Shown here: positions 53,143 through 62,194 of the stretch, one piece after another
Numbering within the stretch: position 1 is the first letter of the stretch
How the letters are laid out: every line of letters begins with the position of its first letter
DNA from: Seongchinamella sediminis
GTDB lineage: Bacteria; Pseudomonadota; Gammaproteobacteria; Pseudomonadales; Halieaceae
Direction: 5' to 3'
Assembly: GCF_003457605.1 (NCBI RefSeq)
Contig: NZ_QRAN01000001.1
Location: 248,642-312,641, forward strand
Length of the DNA: 64,000 bases
Translations under genes and position numbers: made by a program
The notes under the pieces: generated by a model
Database searches by the model: none
What the model was told of the DNA's origin: nothing
Seen by the model: only the letters and a program-made list of their open reading frames with translations

Positions 53143-54241
53143 ATGCTTGAGATCAACCCCCTGATACAAACCCTGAAAGACATCGAGGCGCGCACCGACG
53201 TGCTCAGGGGGTATCTTTGACTTCGCTAATCGCAAGGAACGCCTGGCAGAAGTAGAGCTGGAGCTGGCGGAGCCCAGCGTGTGGGAAGACCCCGCCCGGG
53301 CCCAGGAACTGGGTCGCGAGCGCGCCGCGCTGGAAACCGTGGTGCACACCATCGAAAAGCTCGACAGCGGCGCCGCCGACGCCGGTGACCTGCTGGAAAT
53401 GGCCGCCGCCGAGGATGACGAGGACACGGTGGCCGAGGTCAGCGGCGATATCGATGTCCTGGTCGCCCAGCTGGAGCGGCTGGAATTCCGCCGCATGTTC
53501 GACGGCGAAATGGACGCCAACAACGCCTTTCTCGATATCCAGGCCGGCTCCGGCGGCACCGAGGCCCAGGACTGGGCGGAAATGCTGCTGCGCATGTACC
53601 TGCGCTGGGCCGACGCCAAGGGCTTTAAGGCGGAACTGGTGGAATGCAGCGCCGGCGATGTCGCCGGCATCAAGAGCGCGACGATTTTTGTCGAGGGCGA
53701 ATACGCCTTTGGCTGGCTGCGCACCGAGATAGGCGTGCACCGGCTGGTGCGCAAGTCGCCCTTCGATTCCGGCAACCGCCGCCACACGTCCTTTACCGCG
53801 GTGTTCGTGTCGCCCGAGATCGACGACAACATCGACATCGAGGTCGACCCCTCGGACGTGCGCACCGACACCTACCGCGCCTCCGGGGCCGGCGGCCAGC
53901 ACGTCAACAAGACCGACTCCGCGGTGCGCCTGACCCACGAGCCCAGCGGTATCGTGGTGCAATGCCAGAGCGAACGCTCCCAGCACCAGAACCGGGACAA
54001 AGCCTGGAAAATGCTGCGCGCCAAGCTCTACGAGCAGGAAATGATGAAGCGACAGGAAGCGGCCCAGGCCACCGAGGACAGCAAGTCCGACATCGGCTGG
54101 GGCAGCCAGATCCGCTCCTACGTGCTGGACGATTCCCGGGTCAAGGACCTGCGCACCGGCGTGGAGACCAGCAACACCCAGGCAGTGCTGGACGGCAGCA
54201 TTGACCAGTTTATCGAGGCCTCGCTGAAGAGCGGCCTGTGA
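53143..54241 (+). CDS. prfB: Peptide chain release factor 2, programmed +1 frameshift
   Basis: Recognises UGA and UAA codons and releases the finished peptide. The reading frame is in two parts: 25 codons from the ATG at 53143 end at an in-frame TGA (53218-53220), and the rest is in the +1 frame from 53219. The joined product is 365 residues, exactly the E. coli RF2 length. The tripeptide specificity motif SPF is in RKSPFDSGN and the peptidyl-transfer GGQ in [13 protein letters not shown]. lysS follows after 32 bases, the widespread prfB-lysS order. A TAAAAT at 53107 may be part of its promoter. Confidence 0.97.
53206..53220 (+). other. prfB autoregulatory frameshift site
   Basis: AGGGGG-TAT-CTT-TGA: an internal Shine-Dalgarno sequence is 3 bases before the CTT slippery codon, followed by the in-frame TGA and a C. 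When RF2 is scarce the ribosome slips +1 on CTT and reads GAC. This is the conserved bacterial RF2 control element. Confidence 0.95.
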
Positions 54242-54273
54242 GCCCCTGACAGTGAACAGCAGAGAAGCGAACA

Positions 54274-55767
54274 ATGAGTGAACAGGACCAGTCCCCGGAA
54301 GCCCAGGACGAGAACAAGCTGATTGCCGAGCGGCGCGCCAAGCTGGCGGCCATCCGCGAGCAGCGCAACGCCTTCCCCAACGATTTTCGCCGTAGCGCCG
54401 AGGCGGGGGAGTTGCAGCGCGAGTACGGACAGAGCAGCAAGGAAGAGCTGGAGGCCGCGGACCGGCATTTTTCCGTGGCCGGCCGCCTGATCCGCAACCG
54501 CGGCGCGTTCCTGCTGATCCAGGATGGTTCCGACCAGATCCAGCTCTATGTCAACCGCAAGGGGCTGGATGAGGACACCCTGGCCGAGATCAAGAGCTGG
54601 GACCTGGGCGACATCGTCGGCGCCAGCGGCCCGCTGCACAAGTCGGGCAAGGGCGACCTGTACATCAATATGGAAGAAGCGCGGCTGTTGACCAAGGCCC
54701 TGCGGCCGCTGCCTGACAAGTACCACGGCCTCGCCGACCAGGAAATGCGCTATCGCCAGCGCTATGTCGACCTGATCGTCAACGGGGAGTCCCGTGCGGT
54801 GTTCCGCACCCGCTCGCGGATTATCGCCTTTATCCGCGATTTCATGATGGAGCGCGGCTTCATGGAAGTGGAGACGCCGATGATGCAGGTGATTCCCGGC
54901 GGCGCCACTGCCAAACCCTTTGTTACCCATCACAATGCCCTTGACCAGGACATGTACCTGCGTATCGCCCCGGAGCTGTACCTGAAGCGGCTGACCGTGG
55001 GCGGCTTCGAGCGGGTATTCGAGATCAACCGCAGTTTCCGCAACGAGGGCCTGTCGACCCGCCACAATCCCGAGTTCACCATGCTGGAGTTCTACTGGGC
55101 CTACGCCGCCTTCGAGGAGGCCATGGATCTCACCGAGGACATGTTGCGCCAGCTGACCCTGGAGGTGCTGGGCAGCACCACGGTGGAATACCAGGGCAAC
55201 AGCTACGACTTCTCCAGGCCATTCACCCGGAGGTCGGTATTCGACGCCATACTGCACCACAACCTGGATATCAGTGCCGGACAGCTGGGCGATGACAGCG
55301 CGGCCCGGGACATTGCGCGCGGCCTTGGCATCGAGCTCAAGGACAGCTGGGGGCTGGGCAAGGTCCAGGTCGAGATTTTCGAGAAGACCGTGGAGCACCG
55401 GCTGGACCAGCCGACCTTCATTACCCACTACCCGACCGAGGTTTCGCCCCTGTCGCGGCGCAATGACGAGGATCCCTTCGTCACCGATCGCTTCGAGTTT
55501 TTCATCGCCGGACGTGAGCTGGCCAACGGCTTCTCCGAGCTCAACGACGCCGAGGACCAGGCGGAGCGCTTCCTGGCCCAGGTGGCGGAGAAGGACGCCG
55601 GTGATGACGAGGCGATGCACTATGACGCCGACTATATCCGCGCCCTGGAGTACGGCTTGCCGCCGACGGTCGGCGAGGGCATCGGTATCGATCGCCTGGT
55701 CATGTTCCTGACCGACTCGGCCTCCATTCGCGACGTGCTTTTGTTCCCGCATATGCGACCTGAGTAA
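54274..55767 (+). CDS. lysS: Lysyl-tRNA synthetase, class II
   Basis: Charges tRNA-Lys with lysine. It is 497 residues (E. coli LysS 505). An N-terminal anticodon-binding OB-fold (about 60-170) precedes the class II catalytic domain. Motif 1 is around [22 protein letters not shown], motif 2 is [21 protein letters not shown], and motif 3 is [22 protein letters not shown] near the C-terminus. The [14 protein letters not shown] lysine-pocket segment is intact. It lies in the prfB-lysS operon. Confidence 0.97.
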   Translation: MSEQDQSPEAQDENKLIAERRAKLAAIREQRNAFPNDFRRSAEAGELQREYGQSSKEELEAADRHFSVAGRLIRNRGAFLLIQDGSDQIQLYVNRKGLDEDTLAEIKSWDLGDIVGASGPLHKSGKGDLYINMEEARLLTKALRPLPDKYHGLADQEMRYRQRYVDLIVNGESRAVFRTRSRIIAFIRDFMMERGFMEVETPMMQVIPGGATAKPFVTHHNALDQDMYLRIAPELYLKRLTVGGFERVFEINRSFRNEGLSTRHNPEFTMLEFYWAYAAFEEAMDLTEDMLRQLTLEVLGSTTVEYQGNSYDFSRPFTRRSVFDAILHHNLDISAGQLGDDSAARDIARGLGIELKDSWGLGKVQVEIFEKTVEHRLDQPTFITHYPTEVSPLSRRNDEDPFVTDRFEFFIAGRELANGFSELNDAEDQAERFLAQVAEKDAGDDEAMHYDADYIRALEYGLPPTVGEGIGIDRLVMFLTDSASIRDVLLFPHMRPE

Positions 55768-55838
55768 CAGTTTCCGGGGTGCTAAGGGCAGGGTGAATAG
55801 GCTACACTCTGGTTTTCACCGAGATAGAGGAAGCGTCC

Positions 55839-56450
55839 TTGCTGCCATGTTCCCTGTTGCGACCTGGCCTGCTGTCCCTGCTGCTGGTGCTGCAGGCCTG
55901 CGCCCAGACCCCGACCGAACCTGAGCCCCCGCAGGACACGGTTGCCGCCGGTGAAAGCAACAGCGCCGGACAAGAGGTGCCGGAAATCATTCTCAACCTC
56001 CCCGATGGCACCAGCTGCGCCTGTGAAGAGGAGGTGAAAGTGGATTACACCTTCCTCGAAAAAGGCTTTGTGGCCATGGCCAGGGGCGATCACGAGGAGG
56101 CGATGGAGTACTTCAGCCGCTACCGGCGCCTGGAGTCATCACCGGCGGCAGACTGGGAGGCGGCTGTCGCCATTGCCTTCATTAAATCCCTGGGCGACAG
56201 CCCCTATCACGATGCCGAGGAAGCGCGAAAGAGCTACCGCGAGCTGGTGAAAGAGGACTGGCAGTCAATGCAGCTGCACGAACAGACCCTGCTGATGCGC
56301 CAGTCGCTGGAGAACTTTCGCGATATGGACCGGGAGATCGCCAGCTTGAGAGAAGCCAACAGGACCCTGCAGGAAGATTTGAAAAAGCGTGAGGAAGCTA
56401 TCCAGCGCCTTCGAGAGCTAACTCTGGGTCAGCCGGCAGCAGCACAGTAA
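55839..56450 (+). CDS. Putative lipoprotein with C-terminal coiled coil
   Basis: A 203-residue secreted protein. The leader (about 1-20) ends in the lipobox-like VLQAC, so Cys20 or 21 would be lipidated. A Pro/Glu-rich linker follows, then a helical region resembling one or two tetratricopeptide-like pairs (FLEKGFVAMARGDHEEAMEYFSRY) and a C-terminal coiled coil rich in Glu/Arg/Lys. The TTG at 55839 has AGGAAG upstream. Its last 53 bases overlap, in antisense, the end of the histidine kinase gene. The size and architecture recall QseG-type outer-membrane lipoproteins that control histidine kinases, but similarity is not proven. Confidence 0.65.
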   Translation: MLPCSLLRPGLLSLLLVLQACAQTPTEPEPPQDTVAAGESNSAGQEVPEIILNLPDGTSCACEEEVKVDYTFLEKGFVAMARGDHEEAMEYFSRYRRLESSPAADWEAAVAIAFIKSLGDSPYHDAEEARKSYRELVKEDWQSMQLHEQTLLMRQSLENFRDMDREIASLREANRTLQEDLKKREEAIQRLRELTLGQPAAAQ

Positions 56451-57930
56451 AGGTAGAGCCAGCCCCGGGGCTGCTCTCGACCCGGATACTGCCGCCCATC
56501 AGTTCACAGTAATCCCGACAGATAGCCAGGCCCAGGCCGGTACCGCCGTAGTTGGCACTGGTGGAGGCATCTGCCTGGACAAAGGCTTCAAAGACCTGGT
56601 TCTGCTGGTCCTGATCCATGCCGATGCCGGTATCCGCAACCGCAATCTCCACCCAGCCCGGGTGGTCCTCCCGTTCCCTGGCGGCGACCGTCAGTTTGCC
56701 GTTGTCGGTGAACTTGCAGGCGTTACTGAGCAGGTTGGTGAACACCTGGCGGAACTTGGCAGCATCGTTGTACAGCGTCGGCAGGCCGGAGAAGCCGGAT
56801 TTTTCCAGGGTGTTGTTGCGGTCGCGCAACTGCGGGGTGATGGCGTCGCAGGCCTGCTCCAGCAATTCTCCCGGCTTGAAGGTCTCGCAGTGCAGGATCA
56901 TCTTGCCGGTCTCGATCTTGGACAGGTCGAGGATGTCATTAATCAGGTTGAGCAACTGGCGTCCGGAGCGGATGATCTTGTCCAGGTCCTGCTGGAACTG
57001 GCCCTTGTCCACTTCGCTGTCGTCGGAGAGCTCGTCGTGCAGCATTTCCGAGTAACCAATAATGGCATTGAGCGGGGTGCGCAGCTCGTGAGAGACATTG
57101 GCCAGGAACATGCTTTTGGCGGCGCTGGCCTCGTCCGCCGCATCCCTGGCCTTGCTGACATCGTACATGGCGTTGCGCAGCTTCTCCGACATGTCGTTGA
57201 AGGCGTTGGCCAGGTCCCCCAGTTCACCGGTGTCGTCGATGTTATCGATGCGGTAGTTGAGGTCGCCGCTGCCGATTCTCTCGGTGCCCCGTTTCAGGTG
57301 CTTGAGTGAGCGGTTGGTGTAGCGGACCAGGAAAAAGCCCAGGGTGGCGGTGAGGAAGATGGAGGCCAGGAACCCGATTACCGTGATCCGGTCGGTGAGG
57401 GCGATGGTGCGGTCGATAATATTGGCCCGCTGGTTGGCGATAAAGGCCTGGCGCTGTTCCAGTTCCTTGAGTCGCTGGCTGGCCTGGATGTAGGGCACGG
57501 GGTCATCCACGTCGGAACTGAATTCCGGATCGTTATAATTCCGGTAGAACCGGGCCCACTCATCCAGCAGGGCGTTACTGCTTTCCTGCAGCCGGTCATA
57601 GTGCAGGCGGGTCACATCGTGGCTCAGCTTGCCCAGCTCCCTGATCCGCTGGCGAATGCCCTCCAGCTGCGCTTCGGCCTGCCGCAGTTCCTCGGCATCC
57701 AGCTGGTCACCGGTATTGGCGCGGATGGTTGCCAGCACCAGGATGGTCTGGCGCTGGTCATTGAGCAGGCTCTCCACATCGGTGGACAGCTGGGCGGCGG
57801 TAACCGAGTTGCGGTAGGCCTCCATGCTTTCATTCCGGGCGTAACTGCCCCAGAAGTGCGTGCCCACGTTGATGGCGAACAGCATCAGGATGGTCACCAG
57901 GGACAGGGTCAGGCGGCGGCGTAAGCTCAT
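56398..57930 (-). CDS. Membrane sensor histidine kinase
   Basis: A 510-residue sensor kinase. Membrane segments at about 8-28 and 183-203 bracket a helical periplasmic sensor region. A HAMP domain (about 205-258) is followed by HisKA with the phosphorylated His in LANVSHELRTPLNAIIGYSEML and HATPase_c with an N-box in FTNLLSNACKFTDNG, DTGIGM and GTGLGLAICRDYCELMGG. It is the last gene of a minus-strand unit with the small response regulator (16 bases upstream) and the receiver-cyclase. No fused receiver is present, so phosphate is probably passed to those neighbours. Confidence 0.92.
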   Translation of the reverse strand: MSLRRRLTLSLVTILMLFAINVGTHFWGSYARNESMEAYRNSVTAAQLSTDVESLLNDQRQTILVLATIRANTGDQLDAEELRQAEAQLEGIRQRIRELGKLSHDVTRLHYDRLQESSNALLDEWARFYRNYNDPEFSSDVDDPVPYIQASQRLKELEQRQAFIANQRANIIDRTIALTDRITVIGFLASIFLTATLGFFLVRYTNRSLKHLKRGTERIGSGDLNYRIDNIDDTGELGDLANAFNDMSEKLRNAMYDVSKARDAADEASAAKSMFLANVSHELRTPLNAIIGYSEMLHDELSDDSEVDKGQFQQDLDKIIRSGRQLLNLINDILDLSKIETGKMILHCETFKPGELLEQACDAITPQLRDRNNTLEKSGFSGLPTLYNDAAKFRQVFTNLLSNACKFTDNGKLTVAAREREDHPGWVEIAVADTGIGMDQDQQNQVFEAFVQADASTSANYGGTGLGLAICRDYCELMGGSIRVESSPGAGSTFTVLLPADPELALEGAG

Positions 57931-57946
57931 GCTCGGTTGGGCTTCC

Positions 57947-58318
57947 TCAGCGCGGGCCAGTGAGTTTTTCGATTTTGATCAACAGCCCCGGGAAATCGAC
58001 CGGCTTGGTGGCATAGTCGTCGCAGCCCGCGGCCAGGGCAGCGAGCCGGTCGGCGTCGGAGGCGTGTGCGGTCAGGGCAATAATCGCTATGTTGCTGATG
58101 CTGTCATCCTGGCGCGCCTGGCGGCAGGCCGTCCAGCCGTCCATGACCGGCAGGTTCATGTCCATTAACACCACGGCCGGTTGTTGCTGGCGCATCAGCT
58201 CCAGTGCCTGTTGCCCGTCGCCGGCGGAAATGACCTCCAGGCCGGCGCGGGAGAGCCTGCGGATGAGCATGTCCCGGTTGAGTTCGTTGTCTTCCACCAG
58301 CAGGACTTTCACGCTCAC
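57947..58318 (-). CDS. Single-domain response regulator
   Basis: A 123-residue stand-alone receiver domain. The acidic pair is in KVLLVEDNELNRDML, the acceptor Asp in VVLMDMNLPVMDGW, the Thr/Ser position in IALTAHA and the Lys in YATKPVDFP. It resembles receivers that serve as phosphorelay intermediates. The GTG at 58318 forms a GTGA overlap with the cyclase stop and has GGAG 8 bases upstream. It lies between the cyclase and the histidine kinase genes, implying one signalling unit. Confidence 0.9.
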   Translation of the reverse strand: MSVKVLLVEDNELNRDMLIRRLSRAGLEVISAGDGQQALELMRQQQPAVVLMDMNLPVMDGWTACRQARQDDSISNIAIIALTAHASDADRLAALAAGCDDYATKPVDFPGLLIKIEKLTGPR

Positions 58319-59757
58319 TGGACGCACTCCAGGAGCTGGTGAACCTGCACCAGTTCATCGATGCCCTTGACGTTCAACTCGCGGGTCTCGCCGGTGCAGT
58401 ACTCCCCCTTGAGGGACTCCAGGGTGCTGGCGGCGATGAGGATTTCGCCGCCCGCGGTGACATCCTCTATGCGCGAGGTGACGTTCATCGGGTGGCCGAC
58501 GAAGCCATACTTGCTGCGCCGCTCCGAGCCAATATTGCCGGCGATGACATCACCGGTGTTGAGGGCAATACCGGTGCTGATCTCCGGCAGGCCGTCCTCC
58601 CGGTTGAGCCGGTTGATCTCCTCCATGGCGGCCTGCATCTCCAGCGCGCACTGGACGGCGCGGTCGGCGTCGTCGTCCCGCCGCATGGGCGCCCCGAACA
58701 CGGCGAGAATGGCGTCACCGATAAACTCGTCGATGGTGCCCTGGTGGGCCATGATGATGTCGGTCATGGCGCCGAGGTAGCGGTTGATCAGGGTGACCAC
58801 CTGGGCCGGGGCGAGCTGCTCGCTGAGGGTGGTGAAGCCGCGTATGTCCGACATCATGATAGTGACCCGGCGCAGGTCACCGCCCAGTTCCAGGCCCTCG
58901 GGGCGCTCCAGGATATCGGTGACGATCTCATCCGAGAGGTAGCGGCCAAAGGTCGCGCGGATAAACTTTTCATTGCGTTCCAGCTGCTGGCGGTACAGCT
59001 CCTCGCGGTCGTGCCAGCGTTTGCGTTCGATGCCGGCCTTGATCCGGGCCTGTAGCAGTACCGGGTTGAAGGGCTTGAACAGGTAGTCGTCGGCGCCGGC
59101 CTCGATACACTCGATAATACCGTCCATGTCCTGGCTGCCAGAGATGACGATAACCGGGGTGGCGCGCCACTCCGGGTGCTCCTTGATCCGCCGCAATACC
59201 TCCCTGCCGTCCATGTCCGGCATGACCAGGTCCAGCAGCACCACGTCCACGTCGGCCTGGTTGAGGGTACGCAGGGCCTCCTCGCCGCCGGCAGCGGTAA
59301 CCACGATATGGCCGGAGCGCGACAGGTAGCGGGCGACCAGCTCGCGGTTTTCCTGCAGGTCGTCCACTGCCAGGATGAAGCCCGGCTCCGAAGTGATGTT
59401 GCGCTGGCCTTCGCTGGCGGGTTCCGGCGTGTCGCCACTATTGGCCGCCTGGGTGGCCTTGAGCAGGCGGGTGAGGGCGGCGTCCAGCTCGGTGTGGCCG
59501 GCATCCAGGTCCTCGCGCAGCATTTCACCATAGCCGCGAATGGCCGAGAGCGCGTTCATCAGGTCGTGCCGGTCCGGCGATTCCTGCTGCAACATGTCCC
59601 CCAGCCGCGCCGAGCCCTCGAACAGGTGGGCGAAGTCGTCACGGACCCCGGCGTCCAGCCTGTCCTCCAGCGGGTAGTACAGCTCTCGCAGCTCGGCCAT
59701 TGCGCGCAACAGCAGGTCACTCCACAGGGTGGTGCTCTGGCGGGGGCCGGTGGTCAC
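58315..59757 (-). CDS. Receiver-linked class III nucleotidyl cyclase
   Basis: A 480-residue protein in three parts. The N-terminal part has DRHDLMNALSAIRGYGEML, reminiscent of a histidine-kinase dimerisation helix. A receiver domain (about 127-245) has acceptor Asp in VVLLDLVMPDMDG and Lys in LFKPFNP. The class III cyclase domain spans about 275-475. Metal-binding Asp residues are in MMSDIRGFTTLSEQ and IGDAILAVFGAP, and the transition-state Asn and Arg are in HPMNVTSRIED. The purine-specifying residues are E344 (Lys in adenylate cyclases) and G418 (Asp/Thr in adenylate cyclases), the pair reported for guanylate cyclase Cya2 of Synechocystis. cGMP, cAMP or both are therefore possible products. 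The GTG at 59757 starts it, divergent from the Crp-family gene. Confidence 0.9.
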   Translation of the reverse strand: MTTGPRQSTTLWSDLLLRAMAELRELYYPLEDRLDAGVRDDFAHLFEGSARLGDMLQQESPDRHDLMNALSAIRGYGEMLREDLDAGHTELDAALTRLLKATQAANSGDTPEPASEGQRNITSEPGFILAVDDLQENRELVARYLSRSGHIVVTAAGGEEALRTLNQADVDVVLLDLVMPDMDGREVLRRIKEHPEWRATPVIVISGSQDMDGIIECIEAGADDYLFKPFNPVLLQARIKAGIERKRWHDREELYRQQLERNEKFIRATFGRYLSDEIVTDILERPEGLELGGDLRRVTIMMSDIRGFTTLSEQLAPAQVVTLINRYLGAMTDIIMAHQGTIDEFIGDAILAVFGAPMRRDDDADRAVQCALEMQAAMEEINRLNREDGLPEISTGIALNTGDVIAGNIGSERRSKYGFVGHPMNVTSRIEDVTAGGEILIAASTLESLKGEYCTGETRELNVKGIDELVQVHQLLECVQ

Positions 59758-59820
59758 GATACAGCGGGTTCCTCGGGAAAGTTGCCAGGCATGAGTATAA
59801 CGAGGACAGCAGGATTGTGG

Positions 59821-59833
59821 GAAATCGGATTTC
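59821..59833. promoter_or_regulatory. Perfect palindrome between the cyclase operon and the Crp-family gene
   Basis: GAAATC-G-GATTTC, 13 bases. It lies about 25 bases upstream of a minus-strand TATACT (59799-59794) that would serve the cyclase operon, a usual place for an operator. A second hairpin-like segment, AAAAAGCC-GG-GGCTATTTTT, follows at 59859-59878. Confidence 0.4.
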
Positions 59834-59968
59834 GTTCGTTTAAGAGCTCAGGGGGAATAAAAAGCCGGGGCTATTTTTGCCCTCACAAGGTGCGTTTTCA
59901 CGAAACTTTGGGTTACTATTGTCCACATAGCTTCAGGGAACAAAGCTGAAAGGGGATCAGGTACATCA

Positions 59969-60616
59969 ATGTTGCAGCAAGTTGAATTATTCCAGGGCCT
60001 TTCTCAGGAAGAACTGGAGGCGCTGTCGGCCAGCAGTACCAGCCGTTCATTCCCCAAGAATACGGTCGTTATCCACGAAAATGACCCCGCCGATTCCCTG
60101 TTCATCATCGAGAGCGGCAAGGTAAAGGTTTACTGCTCCGACAAGAACGGCAAGGAGTTCATCATGAACACCCAGGGCGTCGGCGACTACTTCGGTGAGC
60201 TGGCGCTGCTCGATGACTCCACCCGTTCGGCCTCCGTGCGCACCGTGGAGAAATCCAGTTTCTGTATCGTCTACAAGGAAGATTTCAACCGCGTCCTGGA
60301 CGAGCACCCCAATATCGGCCGCAAGCTGGTCAGGAACCTGGCGCAACGGGTGCGCAAGCTGACCGCCGATGTCAAAAGCCTGGCCCTGCAGGATGTGTAC
60401 GGTCGCGTGGCCAATGTGCTGATGGATCTGTCCGAAGAGCGCGGCGACGGCACGCTCTACATTCCCGAGAAGCTCACCCAGCAGGATATTGCCGACCGCG
60501 TGGGTGCCTCCAGGGAGATGGTCGCCCGCATCCTCAAGGATCTCACCATTGGCGAATATATCCGCTTTGAAGGGCGCCACATCATCATCAACACCCGGCT
60601 GCCGGCAAAATACTAG
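59969..60616 (+). CDS. Crp/Fnr-family transcription regulator
   Basis: A 215-residue regulator with an N-terminal cyclic-nucleotide-binding domain and a C-terminal winged helix. The phosphate-binding cassette is FGELALLDDSTRSASV, with the Gly-Glu and Arg-Ser pairs of Crp; the C-helix Thr of Crp is present but its Ser neighbour is Ala, so the ligand may not be cAMP. The recognition helix SREMVARILK keeps R182, E183 and R187, equivalent to Arg180, Glu181 and Arg185 of E. coli Crp that read TGTGA. No iron-sulfur cysteines are present, excluding FNR. It is divergent from the receiver-cyclase operon. Confidence 0.93.
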   Translation: MLQQVELFQGLSQEELEALSASSTSRSFPKNTVVIHENDPADSLFIIESGKVKVYCSDKNGKEFIMNTQGVGDYFGELALLDDSTRSASVRTVEKSSFCIVYKEDFNRVLDEHPNIGRKLVRNLAQRVRKLTADVKSLALQDVYGRVANVLMDLSEERGDGTLYIPEKLTQQDIADRVGASREMVARILKDLTIGEYIRFEGRHIIINTRLPAKY

Positions 60617-60669
60617 CGCCGGCCCGGTCAGGGTGAACAGGTCCCGGCAGCTGGCCGGGGTTTAGCGCG

Positions 60670-60696
60670 GCCCTGGTCCCATGACCGGGGCTTTTT
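60670..60696 (+). terminator. Intrinsic terminator of the Crp-family gene
   Basis: A 9-bp stem, GCCCTGGTC-CCAT-GACCGGGGC, with one G-U pair, followed by TTTTT. It lies 54 bases after the stop at 60616 and before the convergent xseA. Confidence 0.8.
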
Positions 60697-60735
60697 CGTT
60701 CTGCTGCTGGTGATTTTGCCGCTGGAACCGCTGAC

Positions 60736-62112
60736 TCAGGTGTCGTCTTCCAGTGTGGCGGCCTCGACCCTGAGCGCCAGCCGGCCCCGGGCCAGCCGGG
60801 CCTCCAGTTCACTGCCCGCCTGCACCGTGGCGGCATCGGTGATTACCTTGCCCTCTTTATCGCTAACAATGGCATAGCCGCGGGCCAGGGTGGCCAGCGG
60901 GCTGAGAGAGTCCAGCATCCCGGCCAGGTGGGCAAGGCGGCTTTTCGAATCCTGCAATTTGCCCTGCATGGCCGATTCCAGGCGCTGCTGCAGGCCTGCC
61001 AACTCGCCCCGCAGGCGCTGGATGCGCGGCAGCGGAGAGCGGGCGGCCAGCCGCGATTCCAGCAGGGCCAGTTCGCCGCGCTTTTTCGCCAGCAGGTTGG
61101 TTTGCGCCAGCACCAGGCGCTGTTCCAGATCGTCCAGGCGCTGGGACTGCTCCCGCAGCTGGGCGCCCGGGTGCTTGAGGCGGGCACGCAGGTGGTCCAG
61201 CCGGGTCCGGGCGTCGGCCAGCTTGCGCCGCATCAGCCGGCCCAGGTCCGCCTCCAGTTTCTGTAGCTGCTGCAGCTGTTCGCGCTGGTCCGGGCTGAGC
61301 ATCTCGGCGGCCGCCGAGGGTGTGGCGGCGCGCTGGTCGGCGGCCATGTCGGCAATGCTGAAATCGACCTCGTGGCCCACCGCCGACACAATGGGCAGTT
61401 CGCTGGCGGCGATGGCCCGCGCCACAACCTCCTCGTTGAAGGCCCACAGGTCCTCCAGCGAGCCGCCGCCGCGACCCACGATCAGGGCGTCGAGGGCAAT
61501 CCTGCCCTGGGCCTGCCAGCGATTGGCCCGCGCTATGGCCTCGGCAATTTTCTCCGCCGCGCCCTCGCCCTGCACCGGCACCGGCAGGATCGATACCTCG
61601 ATAGCGGGACAGCGCCGCCTGAGCACGGTGAGAATGTCGTGAATGGCGGCGCCGGTGGGGGAAGTGATGACGCCCAGGTGGGAAACACAGGTCGGCAGCG
61701 CTTGTTTGCGCGCCGGGTCGAACAGCCCCTCGGCCAGCAGTTTTGCCTTCAGCCGCTCGAAGGCCGCCTGCAGGGCCCCGGCTCCCGCCTGTTCCATGTG
61801 CTCCACGATGAGCTGGAATTCCCCGCGGCCTTCGTACAGCGACACCCGGCAGCGCAGGCGCACGTGGTCGCCACTGGCCGGGGTGAAGCGCAGGCGCTGG
61901 TTGCGGCCGCGGAACATGGCGCAGCGCACCTGGGCGTTACCGTCCTTGAGGGAAAAGTACCAGTGCCCGGAGGAGGGGGTGGCAAAATTGCTGATTTCCC
62001 CCTCGACCCAGACAAAATCGAAGTGGCTTTCCAGCAGGGACCGGGCCTGCCGGTTGAGCTGGCTGACGGTCAGTGCCTGGGGCTGGCTGTGGTCGCTGAA
62101 GGGGTTTGACAA
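60736..62112 (-). CDS. xseA: Exodeoxyribonuclease VII large subunit
   Basis: Catalytic subunit of exonuclease VII, which degrades single-stranded DNA in mismatch repair and recombination. It is 458 residues (E. coli 456). An N-terminal OB-fold contains [25 protein letters not shown]. The catalytic part has [40 protein letters not shown] and [29 protein letters not shown] long coiled coil and the C-terminal [10 protein letters not shown] complete it. The small subunit xseB is not in the window. The gene is divergent from guaB. Confidence 0.96.
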   Translation of the reverse strand: MSNPFSDHSQPQALTVSQLNRQARSLLESHFDFVWVEGEISNFATPSSGHWYFSLKDGNAQVRCAMFRGRNQRLRFTPASGDHVRLRCRVSLYEGRGEFQLIVEHMEQAGAGALQAAFERLKAKLLAEGLFDPARKQALPTCVSHLGVITSPTGAAIHDILTVLRRRCPAIEVSILPVPVQGEGAAEKIAEAIARANRWQAQGRIALDALIVGRGGGSLEDLWAFNEEVVARAIAASELPIVSAVGHEVDFSIADMAADQRAATPSAAAEMLSPDQREQLQQLQKLEADLGRLMRRKLADARTRLDHLRARLKHPGAQLREQSQRLDDLEQRLVLAQTNLLAKKRGELALLESRLAARSPLPRIQRLRGELAGLQQRLESAMQGKLQDSKSRLAHLAGMLDSLSPLATLARGYAIVSDKEGKVITDAATVQAGSELEARLARGRLALRVEAATLEDDT

Positions 62113-62125
62113 AGGTGAACTTATG

Positions 62126-62155
62126 TTTACTGGGCGAGTGGCAAAAAGTTATAAT
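62126..62155 (+). promoter_or_regulatory. guaB promoter
   Basis: A perfect TATAAT (62150-62155) is 18 bases downstream of TTTACT (62126-62131), four of six matches. Transcription would start near 62162, giving a leader of about 33 bases. Confidence 0.65.
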
Positions 62156-62194
62156 TGCACGTTTAACTCAAACCCGCCAGCCGGAGACTCCTCA

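Noticed and set aside
54118-55752. A 544-codon minus-strand frame opposite lysS
   Set aside because: Overlaps a certain essential gene completely and shows no family signature.
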